Shown here piece by piece: positions 12,101 to 24,911 of a DNA stretch of 64,000 bases. The stretch comes from Termitomyces sp. T153 (Eukaryota > Basidiomycota > Agaricomycetes > Agaricales > Lyophyllaceae): contig JACKQL020000032.1 in NCBI GenBank assembly GCA_018296165.2, positions 372,001 to 436,000 on the forward strand, in the 5' to 3' direction. Numbering within the stretch: position 1 is the first letter of the stretch; every line of letters begins with the position of its first letter. The notes beneath the pieces are model-generated. The model saw only the letters and a list, made by a program, of their open reading frames with translations, was not told where the DNA came from and did no database searches. The translations under genes were made by a program, and so were the position numbers.

Positions 12101-13219
12101 AGAAGTGAACAAATAGGTATTCGTCTACCCCTGTCTATGAGAGCCCTTACATGACTGCCATATCCAAAACCACCGGGGGCTCCAGGTGGCAATATGAGTT
12201 CATAAGCTCGAAGGGTTGCGCGTTCAGTCTGTCAATATTGAGCATCCGTTCATTGCAATCTGGATTGTACGTACGAAGTCTGTAAGGACTACGCCGCCTA
12301 TGATTCAGTATGAGCCACGAACAATGTCCAAGTCAGTATGATAGGCAGACCTGCATATGCCACGAAGAGCTGATTCAAGTCTCTTGGATGTGCAAGCGTA
12401 TCTACAGATGTCTGACTTGAGAGGTTTCAGGAAGCAGGACAAATAAGAAAGTTGTAAGCCCTACGATTCAGCGCTAGACGCGCAGTGTACCCCACTGGCT
12501 TTGAGCTTTTCTTGGTAAAGCTTCCACATGTTAGGCATAGTATAAGGAGACTTGCGTAGGCAAACAAGGTCATATGTCCTTATTTCTCCGTTGTTGAGAG
12601 CAAGAAAAGCCTGAAAATACCAGTATAAGCCTCAAGTGCGCCCAAACCTTGAGCTGAGAAACAAACGTGCGAATGGCAAGGAGAAAGCGTCAACGAACTA
12701 CAGACCGGAGATTATCAGTGCCTGTAGTCTTGAATAGATGTATTCCTCACTTTGTTGCATCGAATCTTGCCGATGCTACTAACTTGGGTCGACCAATGGC
12801 TGCAAGGTCCCAGATATGCAAGACACTTGTATCGTCTAACATACTGAGATTGGATGTCATGATATGGCTTGTACGTGTACTCACCAAGACAGACCAGCTG
12901 AAAGGACGAGGGTGCGAATTGGAGGAACTTTACCCCAACAATATCGGGAGTGACTAATCTCGTCTCAACTCCTGGCCCACCGAACAAATAAATTACGCCG
13001 CCTGCAGTTCCTGAGAGCCGGAGAGTGCTGTGAGTAAACGGACGAGAACAAAAAGGTAGACGCACCAATCGCGAGAAGCCCAGATATTGGTTCAGTTGCG
13101 AAAGCAGTGATATTTTGAGGATAATCTATCGTCCTGAGGGGCCCGATCTTCCAATCGTCTCTATCCCGCAGGTCAACGGAGAGGTCCAAGAAGATGGCAT
13201 CGCTATGTCGTCGGAACAT
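9118..13219 (-). CDS. Lgl/tomosyn/Sro7-family exocytosis protein with R-SNARE-like tail
   Basis: WD40 double-propeller protein that binds the t-SNARE Sec9 and Rab/exocyst partners at sites of polarised secretion. Visible Lgl features are an opening propeller strand (FLDLSVDLRDRDDWKIGPLR, ITAFATEPISGLLAIGTAGG), a central block near 10840-11890 (LTIIQFSAFNPSEPP, FDPIAILLLTEGEG), and a VAMP-like coiled coil at the extreme C-terminus (VLNDLEERFNALGEESRNMA) ending TAKSWFGL at the stop, 9118-9120. It encodes roughly 1,100 residues across many short introns. The start is least certain. ATG 13219 (MFRRHSDAIF) fits family length, but the frame is open upstream to 13294. The next gene upstream, on the same strand, stops only about 240 bp away. 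Confidence 0.8.
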
Positions 13220-13456
13220 GAGGGGAACAAAGCAAAGATTACAGACAGTGAGTCCCGCGTTCAAGCCGCGTTTTGGCCGCGTTGCCGAAGACACAGAAAC
13301 GTGATCGAAATGGAAAGGTCACGAGATTCACACTGACCACACGCTCGTGACCTAGTTCAAGCGATGAACTCAAAGCAATTGCGGATATAATGCCTAGGAA
13401 TACAGATATGCATGCATAATAGCTATAATAGTCCATTTCAAAGGAGTCACGAAGCC

Positions 13457-16400
13457 TCACGAAGTCTCTCGTTCTAGTCTCGGTCTACTCCCCGCAGGCT
13501 TATTCGTGGCCTGAGACGACGCACCTCGAATCTTCCCTAACCAACTCCTCTTTGTCTTTGAAGACTGACCTCTTGGACTGTTCGTCACATCCGCTATAAT
13601 TGGGGATGGCCGTTCATCAGTCTTCATCGTCATCAATCGCTTCGGTGAAGGCATAGAAATCACGGGCCGGGATCGATTTCGTACCGGCGTAAAACCAGAT
13701 TGCAGCCCGCTAAGTACCCGACGTCGATGCGGGGTAGTAGTGATGTTCTCACTCAGCTCTTGACTTGGTACACATTCAGTTGTAAAGCCTTGGGGAGCTA
13801 GGGACTCGCAGACTCCAAAGTCGTCAGGAGCGCGGCGTTTCTTTCCGATGCTTGATGATGACGCCGATTCAGAAGGAGGAGACGACACTGGCTTTCGTTC
13901 AGGCGTTTTTGCTTTGAAAACCGGAGGATGTTGCACAATGATCTGCTCCGGGGTTCTGGGGCGAGGTAGCGAAGATGGCCCCGATACGGCCCGATACGAA
14001 GGTTTTCGTGGAGCAGAAGACGGAGCATGTGGAGGGGCAGAGGAGAGGGAAGCTGATATCGAAGGGACGGGAGGAGCAGCTGACACAGAAGGTGCAGTGG
14101 AACTGGCCAACGTGACCGAGCGAGGCCGATCGCCGATATCTTTCGATACAGGACTCGAGGGCTGTATTGAGGGCTGGGAAGTAGGATTTGCAGGGGCTTC
14201 GACGGGTGCTGGTATTGACGCTTTCGCAGCTGCCAATTTCGTTTGGAGAGTTTGCACTTTGCGAGTCAACGATTCGACCTTGCTCGTTAGTTTCTTGTTT
14301 TCCTTCAACATCCTTATGGACCATATATCATGAACTGTGACCATTTGAGAACGATAAAAAGACGTACTCAAGCGCACGATCGTCGTTCTCCTCAATCTCA
14401 ACACACTTCTTCCTAAGCAACTCTTCCATCTCGTCATTGCGCTCTTCGAGCTCAGCAAGAGCACTCTGAAGGTTAGGTTGCGCCTGGAGAGCAACTAGCT
14501 GTTGATTCAGCTCTGACATCTCTCGTTTGTGTTGTGCCCCCTGCAGACTTAGATTGACTTCAGCAGTATTTGCTGCCTTTTCAGCACGAGCTAGATCTGT
14601 CCGAACCCGCTCGAGTTCATCAACGTGGGAGGCAATCTTACCCTCGCTATAGTAAGGTAAGATGGCTAGGTCGCAATACAACTTCATTTTTCCGACTAAC
14701 CTTTCTTTCACTTGGCTTTCTAGATATCGTTTCAGAGAATTGGACTTCTGGACCTCAGCTCCGAGTGTCGTGATCTCTTCCTGCAGAGAAAGTTTCTCGT
14801 CTTGTAACAAGCCAATCTGTTCCGTAGACTGCTCCAGCCGAGTTCGAGTAGACTCAATCTCCTCCTGCAACTGTGCGAGGGCAGACTCGGCATCCTTGCG
14901 TTGTGAATGGGAAACCTCGAGTTCCTTCTGATGGCGTTCTCTGTCCATTCTCCGATTACTAACTTCCTCCTCGAACTTACAATCGGCTTGAAGCTTTTCT
15001 TGCACGGCATTGTCGAGTTCGCGAGATCGTTCTTCCAGTCGAGTTTGAAGGTCACCAACCTTTCTTTGCAAATCTCGTTGAATCAAGGCGTGTTCTTCAG
15101 CAGATTGAGTAAGGCTTTCCTCATGCTGTGCCTTGATTGAATTGAGTTCCGTTGTAAGAGAATTGAAGGAATTCTTCAGCTCCTCTAGAGCAGTCTCCGC
15201 TGCTTCTTGTTTCGACTGGGCACTTGTTACGTCGGCCCGCAAGCGCGACATCTCTTCCTCCTTTTGGTTAGTGACATCTTGGTGGGCAGCCACATCCTGG
15301 AGACTCTGAGCTACTCCTAGATCCAACTGCTCACGCAAACTCTTGGCATCCTCCAACGCCTGTTGGAGCTCGTCTGTCGTCATTGCATGAGAAGCATGTA
15401 GCTCTTCCAATGCCCTTTCAGATTCCGATATATGGATACGAGCTTCCGCAAGTTGCGCCACATACTGTTCTTGAAGACGACTCATTTCTTCATTAGAGTT
15501 ATTTGCGGCGAGAGAGCGCTGTGTCTCTTGCAAAGTTGCCGAAAGTTGTTCTTTAGATTGAACGAGTTCTGCAACCGTTGCGTCGTGCCTCGCTTGAGTG
15601 CTGGATAAGGTCTGTTCAAGATCCTCAATACGACGTTGAAGTTCACCGGTTTGTTCGGAGTAGCCCAGTGCGGCGGCAGCAGCTTGCGCCTGAAGCACCT
15701 TGAGCTGCTGAGCAAGAGTTTGGTTGTCCTGTAAATCACGATCCATGTCATTCCGCTGGGCGACAACCTCACGGTGAAGTTGATCCTTCTCTGCTATAAG
15801 AGTCCGAATATGACCCAGGGCCCTGTCAAGTCCAACTTGTGAAACTGCCAGTGCAATTGTAGATTGTCTTGCCTCCTCTGCAGCCTTCATCTCTCGAGTA
15901 GTCATCATTGCTACCCCTTCTTCTCTCGATCTTGCTAAAGCTTCATTGGCAAGATTAACCTGGTCCCTTTGTACCCTCAGCCTATCCCTAGCATCTCCTA
16001 CCGTCTGAATCAACACCTCCACAAGGGCTTCCACCGTCCGATCTCCTTCATGTGCCTGTGTCTCCATGGCCATCTCCATCTCTTCCAAGGACATCAATGC
16101 GTTATCCCTCGCTTCCCGCGCATCCGCACAGTCGTCCACCATCGCATCCTTCTCAGCAGTCATAGCATCGATCTCTGTTGTCATTTCACTCAGACGGTCC
16201 TCCTGAAGGAGAAGCGTCGTCTCCATACGTTTAATATCATTTTGAAGCATATTGATATGGTCGTCTCGCCGTCCTACGCGCGCGCGCTCCTCCATCAACT
16301 CGTTCTGCAGCACACGCATCCTACCAGTCTTCGACATGGAATCAAATTGGTGGGACTGCAGCTCGATATAGCGGCTCTCAGCAGCCTTGAGTTCCTCTTT

Positions 16401-18269
16401 GGCCACTGAAAGCTCGTTGTTCAGATTGGTGATCTCGAGCGCCAAAGAGCTTCGTTGTGATTCGGCATCGTCATATTGTTTCTTGTAAAACTCTTGCGCT
16501 TCTTCTGCTGACTTGATGATAACGACTGTCTGTTCGAGTTCTGAATCTTTGGCTTCTAGCTGGGCGCGGAGCTCCTCGACTTTGTGAGAGTTCTCTTTGA
16601 GGAAATCCATGTTCAGCTCCATGTTCAACTCCGTTTGTTGTAATCTATGGAGCAATTCGCCCATCTCGGTACGAGTCTCTGCCAGCTTCTCTAATGCTTC
16701 GTCGCGAGAGGAACTGGCGTTGAACGCACAGAGAGCAAGGGTCTCTGCTTCTGATTTGAAATGTTGAACGACAACACCACAACTAGTCACGGCGAAGCCC
16801 AGACGGCGAATTTCGAGATTCTTCTCAGAAATAGAAGCACGATGGAGGGCATTGAGCGAATCGATTTCAGCATGGAAATTGACAGTGTCATCGGGGAGGT
16901 TTTGGATAGAACCTGATGTCGATGCTGAGGTTAACTTGGCATTCAGAGCCTCCAGTTCGAACTTTGATTCTGCCTGCAAGAAGTCAAGCCTGGCCCGGAG
17001 ATCGTCCCGATCCGCTATAAGAGTATCCCGTTCGTTGCGAAGCCGCGTGGTAGCAGCCAAAAGTCGTTCAATAGTCAGCGCTGTGTCGTTATCAATTTGT
17101 GTGGCGTTACCGTTGGTGCTCGGCGGTTTTTCGTATACAGACCTTAATTGACAAATGAGCTGGGCATTCGACCAGAATTTATTGACACATACCGACGAGC
17201 AATCTCTAACTCCCTTAATGCTGCTTCTTTTTCCGTGACAAGTTCAATATGCCTGCCCTCCGCCTGAACAAGGCTCTTCCCTAGTTTCTTGATTTCTTCT
17301 TTGGCCTTGATCATATCATCTCGCAGTGTCTTCACGATCGCTTGGTATCTGGCTTCGTCGGCATCGATGCGTTCTTCCAGTTCCTTTTCTCTTTGACAGA
17401 ATACTTCCGCATCCATCAATTGTGTTCGCATCTCGTCTCTGTTTTCCTCCAAAGCCGCCTTGAGCTCTGCAATTTCCTTCTCCATCTTCTTCTCCACAGC
17501 AACTTTCTCGTTCCCAAGGCGAATATGTGCTTCCTGTGCCCGCGAGGTCTTTTCGTTAGCAGCCATGACGTCAGACTCCTTTTGCTGGACAGTTGAGCGC
17601 AAGGCGTCTATCTCCCGCTCAAGAGCGAGAACCCTGTCCCGTGAGGGTGAAGCTGACCTCGATCGAGAACGGGCAGGGCGTCGGTGACGGGGAGTGATAG
17701 GCGGCACAACGGTCTGTGGAAGGGCGGCTTGAAGCTCTCTAACGCGAGCCTCTAACATACTTTTATCCTTGGCCAGCTTGTCAGCTCGAGCTTTATGCTC
17801 GTCAGATAAGTGGCTCAATTGATCGAGCTTGACTTCAAGTTCCCTGGCATCGAGCTCTCGTTGTTTGATAGTTGCACGGGCAGCGACAAGAGATTGGTCT
17901 GCATTATGGAATGCCAGCTTCTCGTTAGATAGCATGTTTGACTGAGCTTTCAGTTCGTTCTCGAGTTCGACGACGCGACTGGTTTGGCCGGCCAACTTGA
18001 TTGGTTACTAGTGAGCAAATATCCAAGATGTAAATGGTTAAGTAACGCACTTTCCTCAAGTTCTCGTTGTAAGTGTCCTTGATTTCCTGCATTTCCTCGT
18101 CTTGTCTGGAGAGTTGAGTCTTCAAGGCAGTAATATGTCCATCTAAACAGTCGTCAAGGGACATTGCTCAATGTGGTAAAGACTGCACATACCTTTGCTG
18201 GCAATCTTGTCCTTGAATGCCCGTTCTTGGTCAGAGACGTCGTTGATACCAATGTTAAAGACGGACATG
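13457..18269 (-). CDS. Large coiled-coil protein, unrecognised
   Basis: About 1,500 residues in six or so exons. The start is ATG 18269 (MSVFNIGINDVSDQERAF). The second exon begins DGHITALKTQLSRQDEEM. Exon 17995-17190 carries a short basic SR patch (ARSRSRSASPSRDR) inside a coiled coil. The exon of about 2.4 kb near 14700-17060 is almost continuous heptad coiled coil rich in Glu, Gln, Leu and Arg. The tail (13457-14300) is disordered and rich in Ser and Pro, with basic clusters (TPHRRRVLSG, KTKRSWLGKIRG). The form resembles cytoskeletal, spindle-pole or nuclear scaffolds, but no motor or other enzymatic domain is present and I do not assign a name. The stop is TGA at 13457-13459. It lies divergently to the DUF89 gene across about 610 bp. 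Confidence 0.75.
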
Positions 18270-18882
18270 GCTGCAGGAGCCGCTGTTCGGAGAGGTCGAC
18301 AGCACACCACAGCGAGATGACAATTAGCGTTCGTTACTTTGTGACTTACACGTGGGAAAGGGGCAAACGCGGGTTTCACGTGATCGCGTTGGGTTCGGGT
18401 TGTAATATGTAGATTATCGATAAGCTAACTCGGATTATATGGCAATTGTACACGTATTAACCTTAAAAAACTCAAGATCATCACTTTGTGTCAGTGTGCA
18501 TCACTTGTAACGATGATCCATTCAAGAAGGATGTAGGGATCACACGTTTTGTGGGCCGGAAAAATTTGACACCTTCCTAGATAAGAAAAACGGGCAGATC
18601 ACTAGAGGTGATGAACGAGTCGGGACTCTGTGGAGTCGGCTGATTGGGTTGGAGCGGCAAGCTTGGAGGAAGATGGACTCACGGGATGGAAGCAAGAGGC
18701 ATGTGCGAAGCCAGGCAAAGACGAATGGGGCCCTGGATTGGCGGGCCGATGGTCGCTAGGCGGAGATGGCGATGACGTCAGCGTGGGGCGCCTAACCAGC
18801 TTCGTTGTAGAAAAATAAAAGAAAAAAAAATGATCAAGAAAGTATATAAACACGGAATGGAGTGAGACAGACTCCGTCCACC
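18270..18882. promoter_or_regulatory. Divergent intergenic promoter region with TATA box
   Basis: About 610 bp between two divergent starts. TATATAAA at 18843-18850 sits 33 bp before the DUF89 ATG at 18883, which is in a good context (CCACC before ATG). No other gene is supported here; a minus-strand ORF over 18778-19383 is antisense to the DUF89 gene. Confidence 0.55.
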
Positions 18883-20739
18883 ATGCCGGCTTCCAGCGCA
18901 GATTCCCAGCCCAACGGCCATCCCAACGGCCGCGCAGGCATCGTCCGCTCTGGCGCGCCCTCCCGCGTCACCTTGTCTCTCGGCCATCTCCCCTCCAAGA
19001 CCGACATCAAGGCGCCCTGGCCCCGTACTCCCACCCGCGTCGACCCAAACAACCCCCCGTGGCCCGCCTACCGCGGTTACCACGAGTACTCCTTCGCACA
19101 TGCCACCATGCAGTCGAGGCTCCCCACTATCCTCGGCAAGGCCATCGAGGATGCCACCCGCACTCTCAACGAGGAGTCCTCCGAGGAGCGTATTGTCGAC
19201 CTCGTCGCCTCCATCGAACGCATGGGCGAACTCATGACCGATCTCAGTGGCAACGCCAAACTGAGACCCATCATCGACGACAACGAGGCTGACGTTGCCC
19301 TTTGGAATAAGGAAATCGCCAAGTACTTCCAAGGTATTGTCTCTTACCGCGTCTGTGGTTCGCACTCGTCGTGATGTTGTCACCAGGGAAGGATTTTATG
19401 AACGCACCTTGGTTATTCGCTGAAGCCTACAAATATCGCCGTCTGCATGAAGCATTCAGTGTCAGCCGACACTGGCGCGACTACGATGTCTTCTACAGGC
19501 AAAAGGTCTGTTCAAGAGACTCCGAGTCTACAAATCCCACTCACAATTGTTATCCTAGTGCGACACCTTCTCTCGTTCCGCCGACGCTGTCTTTGAGCTA
19601 TCTATGCGCTTCGCCGAACCCTTCAAACTCTCAGAGGCGCTTTCTCCGGAAGAGCGTCTTGAGGCCGAGCGCCTTATGTTCTTGGAGTTGACTCAAGGTT
19701 TGTCGCTGCACCTGCCATGTTATCACCCTGCTAACCCCAGCGGTAGTCTGCCTCTGGGGCAATTCAACCGACTTGTCCCTGTTGATCAACATGACTGAAG
19801 AACAAATCAAATCACTCCAATCTACGGGAGGTGACCACCTTGCTGCCACTGAGAAGAATATTCTTGGAAACCACCTCGGTCGTCTCTGGGAGACTGTCAA
19901 AGATTTGCGTGAGAAAACAGGCGGAAGGATTGACTTTGTACTTGATAATGCTGGTTTTGAGTTGTATTGCGACTGTGTCTATGGTGAGAATTAGTTTTCC
20001 GGCATTCGGAGCCGCACTCAACCATTCAAAGCGGATTTCCTTCTTCAAAGTGGTCTTGCGACGCAGATTCGCTTTCACGGAAAACGTTACCCGTGGTTCG
20101 TCTCCGATGTCACCAAAAAGGACTGGGAATGGCTCCTTAATTCCATGTGCTACGGCCAATTGTTCCCGAAAGCGACCGATCCCGAGTTGGAATCTCTACG
20201 AAGATTGGGTAAGCGCTGGAAGGTATGCATCCAATTATGATCCCCACGCCATCTCATCTGATGTTGTGAATCTCAGCAATACGAAAAAGAAGGCAAATGG
20301 GTCTACGAACAGCACCCATTCTGGTGCACAGGCTATACCTTCTGGGAAATGCATAGCGAAGCCCCCGACCTCTTCTTGCACCTATCGCGTTCCGATCTAG
20401 TGTACTTCAAAGGCGATCTCAACCACCGGAAACTCACGTACGATTGTGCTGCACCCGCTAGTACACCGTTCGAGTTCGCGATTGGTCCGATGGCGAGCTC
20501 AGCAGGTGCACCTAAGATCGCGAGTCTGCGCACGATCAAGAGCGATGTCGTAGTCGGGCTGGGTGACCAGGGAGACTTAATCGCAGAGACTCTGGATAAG
20601 ACTGAACCAGGCTGGAAAATCAGTGGTAAATATGTAAGTCAGATTGTGTATCCATATTGGCATGTGCTTACGATATCATGCGCAGGCTGTTGTACTCCTC
20701 TCGGAAGGGCGTCCCGGGGAAAAAGTACGTTTTGCCTAG
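18883..20739 (+). CDS. DUF89 damage-control phosphatase (ARMT1/Hrt2 type)
   Basis: Metal-dependent phosphatase of the DUF89 family, subfamily III in eukaryotes, which acts on small phosphorylated metabolites such as fructose-1-phosphate. Diagnostic motifs are FVLDNAGFELYCD near 19940, HGKRYPWFVSDVTKKDWEW near 20080, and DLVYFKGDLNHRKL near 20395, which holds the family's Lys-Gly-Asp-Leu-Asn signature. Seven or so exons join in phase, for example ...KYFQ/GKDFMNAPW at 19335, YRQK/CDTFSRSADAVF, and ISGKY/AVVLLSEGRP. The stop is TAG at 20737-20739. It encodes about 480 residues, slightly longer than human ARMT1 because of a low-complexity N-terminus. Codon use is strongly C-ending in exon 1, suggesting good expression. 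Confidence 0.87.
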
Positions 20740-21715
20740 GTGGATCGGCGTATTCTGTAATTGTTTGAACTACTTGCCACATTCTTCGGTCACACTCCTT
20801 TACTGTTATGATTCTTCGTCTTCGACAGATAGCTGAATCCTCTATATTCTACTTTATATCCATCCCATTATGCCCAAGTCAACTCTATTGAAGTATACAG
20901 AAGTTGGAGGCCCCTGAATGTAGAATGAATTGCATGATTTCACGAGAATATTAAACGAATCATTACTTGAAAGATTTTGCAAGATAAAATCAATCAATGA
21001 TAACGATCCCGATGTGTCCTGCCTGGAAGGGTTCGTCGCGCACTATGGAGGGCTAAGTTTGATAGCAGTCTGACAAACTAATTAGACGCGTGTACAAGGA
21101 ACTAGAACTTGAAATACAGCGTGACGGCAAGGTTTATCAGAAATGAGATCACATTTAGTGAAAGAATACAGGAATCCGAGGATATGTCATCTGCTATGTT
21201 ACTATCTTGATATCTAATACCTACGCTATGTAACTTATATCTGCAGCTGATCCCGCCGATTAGTCTCTTAAGGACATCAGTTCACTTCTTTAGAGACTCG
21301 TGAGCAGTCAGCATGGCCCTTTACTTACTGATGCACGAGAACGGTGACAGAGGCATGAGGTTAAATTTATTGTAGCATGACCATGTGTGATCGGATCATC
21401 ATATGCCAAGTCAAAGCTTCCACAACAGACCTAAGAAAAGTTGATAGATGGGAGAAAGCATATATGCAGGTGATACAAAACCCCATGGGTCGAAGCATTA
21501 AGTGTGCGCTTCTTAGAACTCATACTTTTGGGACTCGCAATGCTGTTACTTTGAAATCATCAAATATCTGTCACCTAGTAGTAACTTGGAAGTACCGAAG
21601 ATAAACGTAGTATGGTAGAAGCAGCGATACCTTGGGAAAAAGACAAGAGTTCGACCTATCAAGCTATAAATACGAACGAATGAAATAGCGTTTCATTGTC
21701 AAGTATCATCACGAC

Positions 21716-21898
21716 ATGAGTTCTCAGAGTGTCCATTCGATGCTTGGAGACTGCGGAGTTAGTATACCCACCGGGGCCAATATTACGCTGGGTCTAGGAC
21801 TCGGGAAGACCAGGATGAATTTCTCATTGTCAGCAGTAGCATTCGACGATGAACGACATGAAGACAACTGGTGGTTCGATAAGGCCGCAGCAACATAG
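21716..21898 (+). CDS. Possible 60-residue orphan protein
   Basis: Single-exon ORF MSSQSVHSMLGDCGVSIPTG... ending DNWWFDKAAAT. It starts about 50 bp after a TATAAATA at 21665. Composition is protein-like (no long runs, several Trp/Asp/Gly), but there is no signal peptide or known domain and length alone does not prove coding. Treat as a candidate only. Confidence 0.2.
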   Translation: MSSQSVHSMLGDCGVSIPTGANITLGLGLGKTRMNFSLSAVAFDDERHEDNWWFDKAAAT

Positions 21899-22397
21899 TC
21901 TGAGGCAAGTTGCAGCTATCAATCATCGAATTCTCTACAAATATAACTAAACATTTCGAGCTCTATTCTCCCATGCTCTTACTCCTTATCACTCTTTATC
22001 ACTGCGCACTACTTTATCTTCACACGCTTCGACTATCAGGTGTTGATCCTAGTCTTGATTCTTGAACCATACTTGAATCCTTCTTTGTCTGGAGCGTCCT
22101 CTAGAAGGCGGCATACTGCTGGATTTGCACATTGAAAAAGATCTGTCACTTAAGATGCGCAATGCTTGCTGAACTGTGACGACACTCTGTCATTGCAAGA
22201 CCTTGGATTTTGGTCTTCAATCCCTATTGTAGTAGGAGTGGTCTGTGATCCTATTACATCAGTATACCTATCTCAGGTTGCTGATCAACGATTGTTTATA
22301 CTATTTTCTGAAGTCCTTCCAGTTGTATGTGTAGAGACGAAGTTGGAGCCTTTGTGCTGTGTCAGACGGTGTTTTTTCAACTGGTAATCTAGGTTCA

Positions 22398-22779
22398 TCA
22401 AGCGGTAGAGTCTTCCTCGACTTCAGGACCATCGCGATCAAGCAGAACTTGCAAGACTTCAGAAGTCCGAGGTGGCCTCGTGCGCTTGCCGCCAAAAAAG
22501 ATTGGATATGGCTTGTCCTCACAAGAGGGAGCGAATATCGTGGCAATTCACTTCTCAGAGACTTCATTTACTCGTGTCTTGAGCCATGCGTTTCGAATGT
22601 CATCAGTGACTCTGCGTTCATTCAGACGTACCCGTTCAACTTCTATATCAGCTGATTGATAATGAACGACAGGTGAGTCCGAATAAAGAGATACCCGAGT
22701 CGTACTGGCAATCTATCTCACTGACAGCGTTTCTTCTCTGGTCAGCTTTCCATTTATTTTTGACGTTCATGGGAAACAT
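22398..22779 (-). CDS. Possible short spliced gene or gene remnant
   Basis: From ATG 22779 the frame reads MFPMNVKNKWKADQRRNA, then a candidate GT-AG intron near 22690-22640 joins into ADIEVERVRLNERRVTDD and RNAWLKTRVNEVSEK. A TGA follows, but the same frame continues as PYPIFFGGKRTRPPRTSE to a second stop at 22398. The charged, hydrophilic peptide looks coding, yet the internal TGA needs another intron or marks decay. Family unknown. Confidence 0.22.
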
Positions 22780-22961
22780 GATTTCGACTTCGAGTGCGGG
22801 GAAACTCTGGATCCATCTGCCACCTCCCACATATGCTCTGCAAATGACACCAGATTTGGCTTATCCTGTGAACTCTTGTCGTTATCTATGAGATTGTCGT
22901 GTGCAGCTGGTCTGTCAGTGAGAAACACGTATCGACTATCACGATATGAATATGGTCCTAG

Positions 22962-22968
22962 TATAAAG
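22962..22968 (+). promoter_or_regulatory. TATA box of protease gene 1
   Basis: TATAAAG at 22962-22968, about 40 bp before the ATG at 23008. A TATAAAG also lies about 50 bp upstream of protease copy 2, on the minus strand at 37015-37021. Confidence 0.5.
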
Positions 22969-23007
22969 ACAGGCTACGCTCCAGCATCCTGTTCACAGCA
23001 CTTCGCA

Positions 23008-24809
23008 ATGTTTCCTGCTTCCCTGCTTTCTACTCTACTTCTTGTTTTGACGGTCTCTGCGAACCCAATTGTCGTCCGCGAGTCCCAGGTCAAATTACCA
23101 CTTTCCAGACGTCTCAATGTCACAAGTGTTCATAATCTGCTGCGACACGACGTGGCTCGAGCTAAGTTTTTGCGTGCACGCGCCGAAGCCAAGCTCAGCG
23201 GAACATCCGCGTTTGATACCCGGGCAGACGTCAACGAGCAAGTCGATAACCAGGCAGTGACATATATTGCGGCCGTCGGAGTGGGTAGCCCAGCAACAAC
23301 GTGTAAGTCAATAGAATACTTCCAACTTGTTCTAACAACCTGATTCTGTCGTATAGACGACCTGCTCGTAGACACTGGAAGGTGAGATTTCCATACCTTG
23401 TTACCCGCTGCGTCTTACTTGAGATACCAGTTCGAACACATGGGTTGGTGCTACAAGGGCGTATGTCAGGACAGGCACCAGTGTCCAGACTAACAACCGT
23501 GTGGTATGTTGAACGAGTTCATCTAATGTGCTCTGTTCATCGACTATCGTAGTCTGTAACTTATGGTTCAGGATCCTTCTCCGGTTAGTATCTTCCAATC
23601 ATTTACCTATTCCACGTACTTATCACAAATTAGGTACTGAGTTTACCGACACCGTAACCATTGCGAACGGTCTGGTCATCCCTGAACAATCTATCGGCGT
23701 TGCGTCGAGGGTGAGTCATTCTACTCTGTCTTGCCATGCATTCCAGTGAACAACACCTCGTTTAGTCGTCAGGCTTCGAAGGAACCGATGGTATCATCGG
23801 GTACATGCCTATCTTCAATATTGCTTTGGCTAGTGCTAACCGATCGCGCTAGGATTGGACCAGATGACCTCACGCTAGGTGCGGAATGCAAATTTGTATT
23901 GACTACTTGTTAATACTCGCATTACAGGAACTCTCTCGCCCGCAACTAATACTATCATTCCAACTGTTACTGATAACGCCTTCAATGATGGACTCATCAC
24001 TTCTAATCTGCTTGGCATTTCGTTTGAACCCACAACTTCCGTGGAAGCACTCAACGGAGAGATAACTTGGGGTACACTAGTTACTTAGTTCATATGGTCT
24101 GCTGACGCATCATTGTCCAGGTAGTACGGATTCTTCCAAGTTCACGGGCGCCATATCCTTCGCGTAAGTGATAGGTTCTAGAATAGGAAACAGAGATTTT
24201 GATCAACATTTTTACAGCCCTGTCACGACTACCCCACCAGCAAGTGAGTTCTGGGGAATCAGCCAGAGTATCCAATACGGCACTAGGACAACTATCTTGA
24301 CGGAAAATTCCGGAATCGTCGACACAGGTCAAGCTGACTTTCTTTCTCAGGCGCAAGGTCTAAAGATTTATTTTAGGAACGACATTGCTCCTGCTCGCCT
24401 CTGATGCCTTTGCTCGGTATCTATCTGCAACTGGAGCTGTAGAGGACAATACCACAGGTTTACTGCGTCTCACCTCAGCTCAATTTGCAAACTTGCAAAG
24501 TCTCTTCTTCCTAATTAATGGTGTAAGTTTATATCTGTCTACTCAAGTGTGAGGCCTCAAGTTGTCTGTCAGGCAACATTTGAGTTCACCGCTAACGCGC
24601 AAGCATGGCCTCGTACCCTCAATTCGGCTATTGGAGGCACTACCAACAATGTCTATCTTATTGTCGGAGACCTTGGAACACCTTCCGGCGAAGGTTTTGA
24701 TTTCGTCAATGGCTTCGCCTTCCTTGAACGTTTCTATTCTGTCTTCGACACTACCAACAAGCGGGTCGGTTTCGCCACGACCCAATTCACGACAGCAACA
24801 TCGAATTGA
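23008..24809 (+). CDS. Secreted pepsin-like aspartic protease (polyporopepsin type), copy 1
   Basis: Family A1 endopeptidase. Signal peptide MFPASLLSTLLLVLTVSANP, then a propeptide with basic residues (SRRLNVTSVHNLLRHDVARA), then the mature enzyme. The first catalytic site is DLLVDTG/SSNTWVGA, split by an intron after the glycine. The flap reads VTYGSGSFSG. The second catalytic site is GIVDTG/TTLLLLASDAF near 24320-24390, again split after DTG. The C-terminus FYSVFDTTNKRVGFA is characteristic. About a dozen introns of roughly 50-60 bp keep the frame open, so the gene looks intact at about 410 residues. It is a diverged paralog of the two copies at 35.2 and 55.1 kb and shares their intron positions. 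Likely role: extracellular protein digestion at acid pH. Confidence 0.9.
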
Positions 24810-24911
24810 CTGTATTACTAAGTATATAATTTTGTACCGATAAAAATACAAACATACTTCCGGTCCTTATAAAGTCTACAAGTGTCCCAAGGATGTGGGC
24901 CAGATACACGA

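Larger units (their letters stand above)
20740..23007. other. Long intergenic region with two weak gene candidates
   Basis: About 2.27 kb of AT-rich sequence between the DUF89 and protease genes, by far the longest apparently non-coding stretch outside the mobile block. I see no tRNA, no inverted-repeat element and no conserved domain. Two weak candidates within it are listed separately. Confidence 0.5.

Noticed and set aside
13848..14333. 161-codon plus-strand ORF
   Set aside because: Antisense to the Ser/Pro-rich tail of the coiled-coil gene; openness follows from codon bias on the other strand.
18778..19383. 201-codon minus-strand ORF
   Set aside because: Mirror of the first exon of the DUF89 gene, whose C-ending codons keep the opposite frame open.
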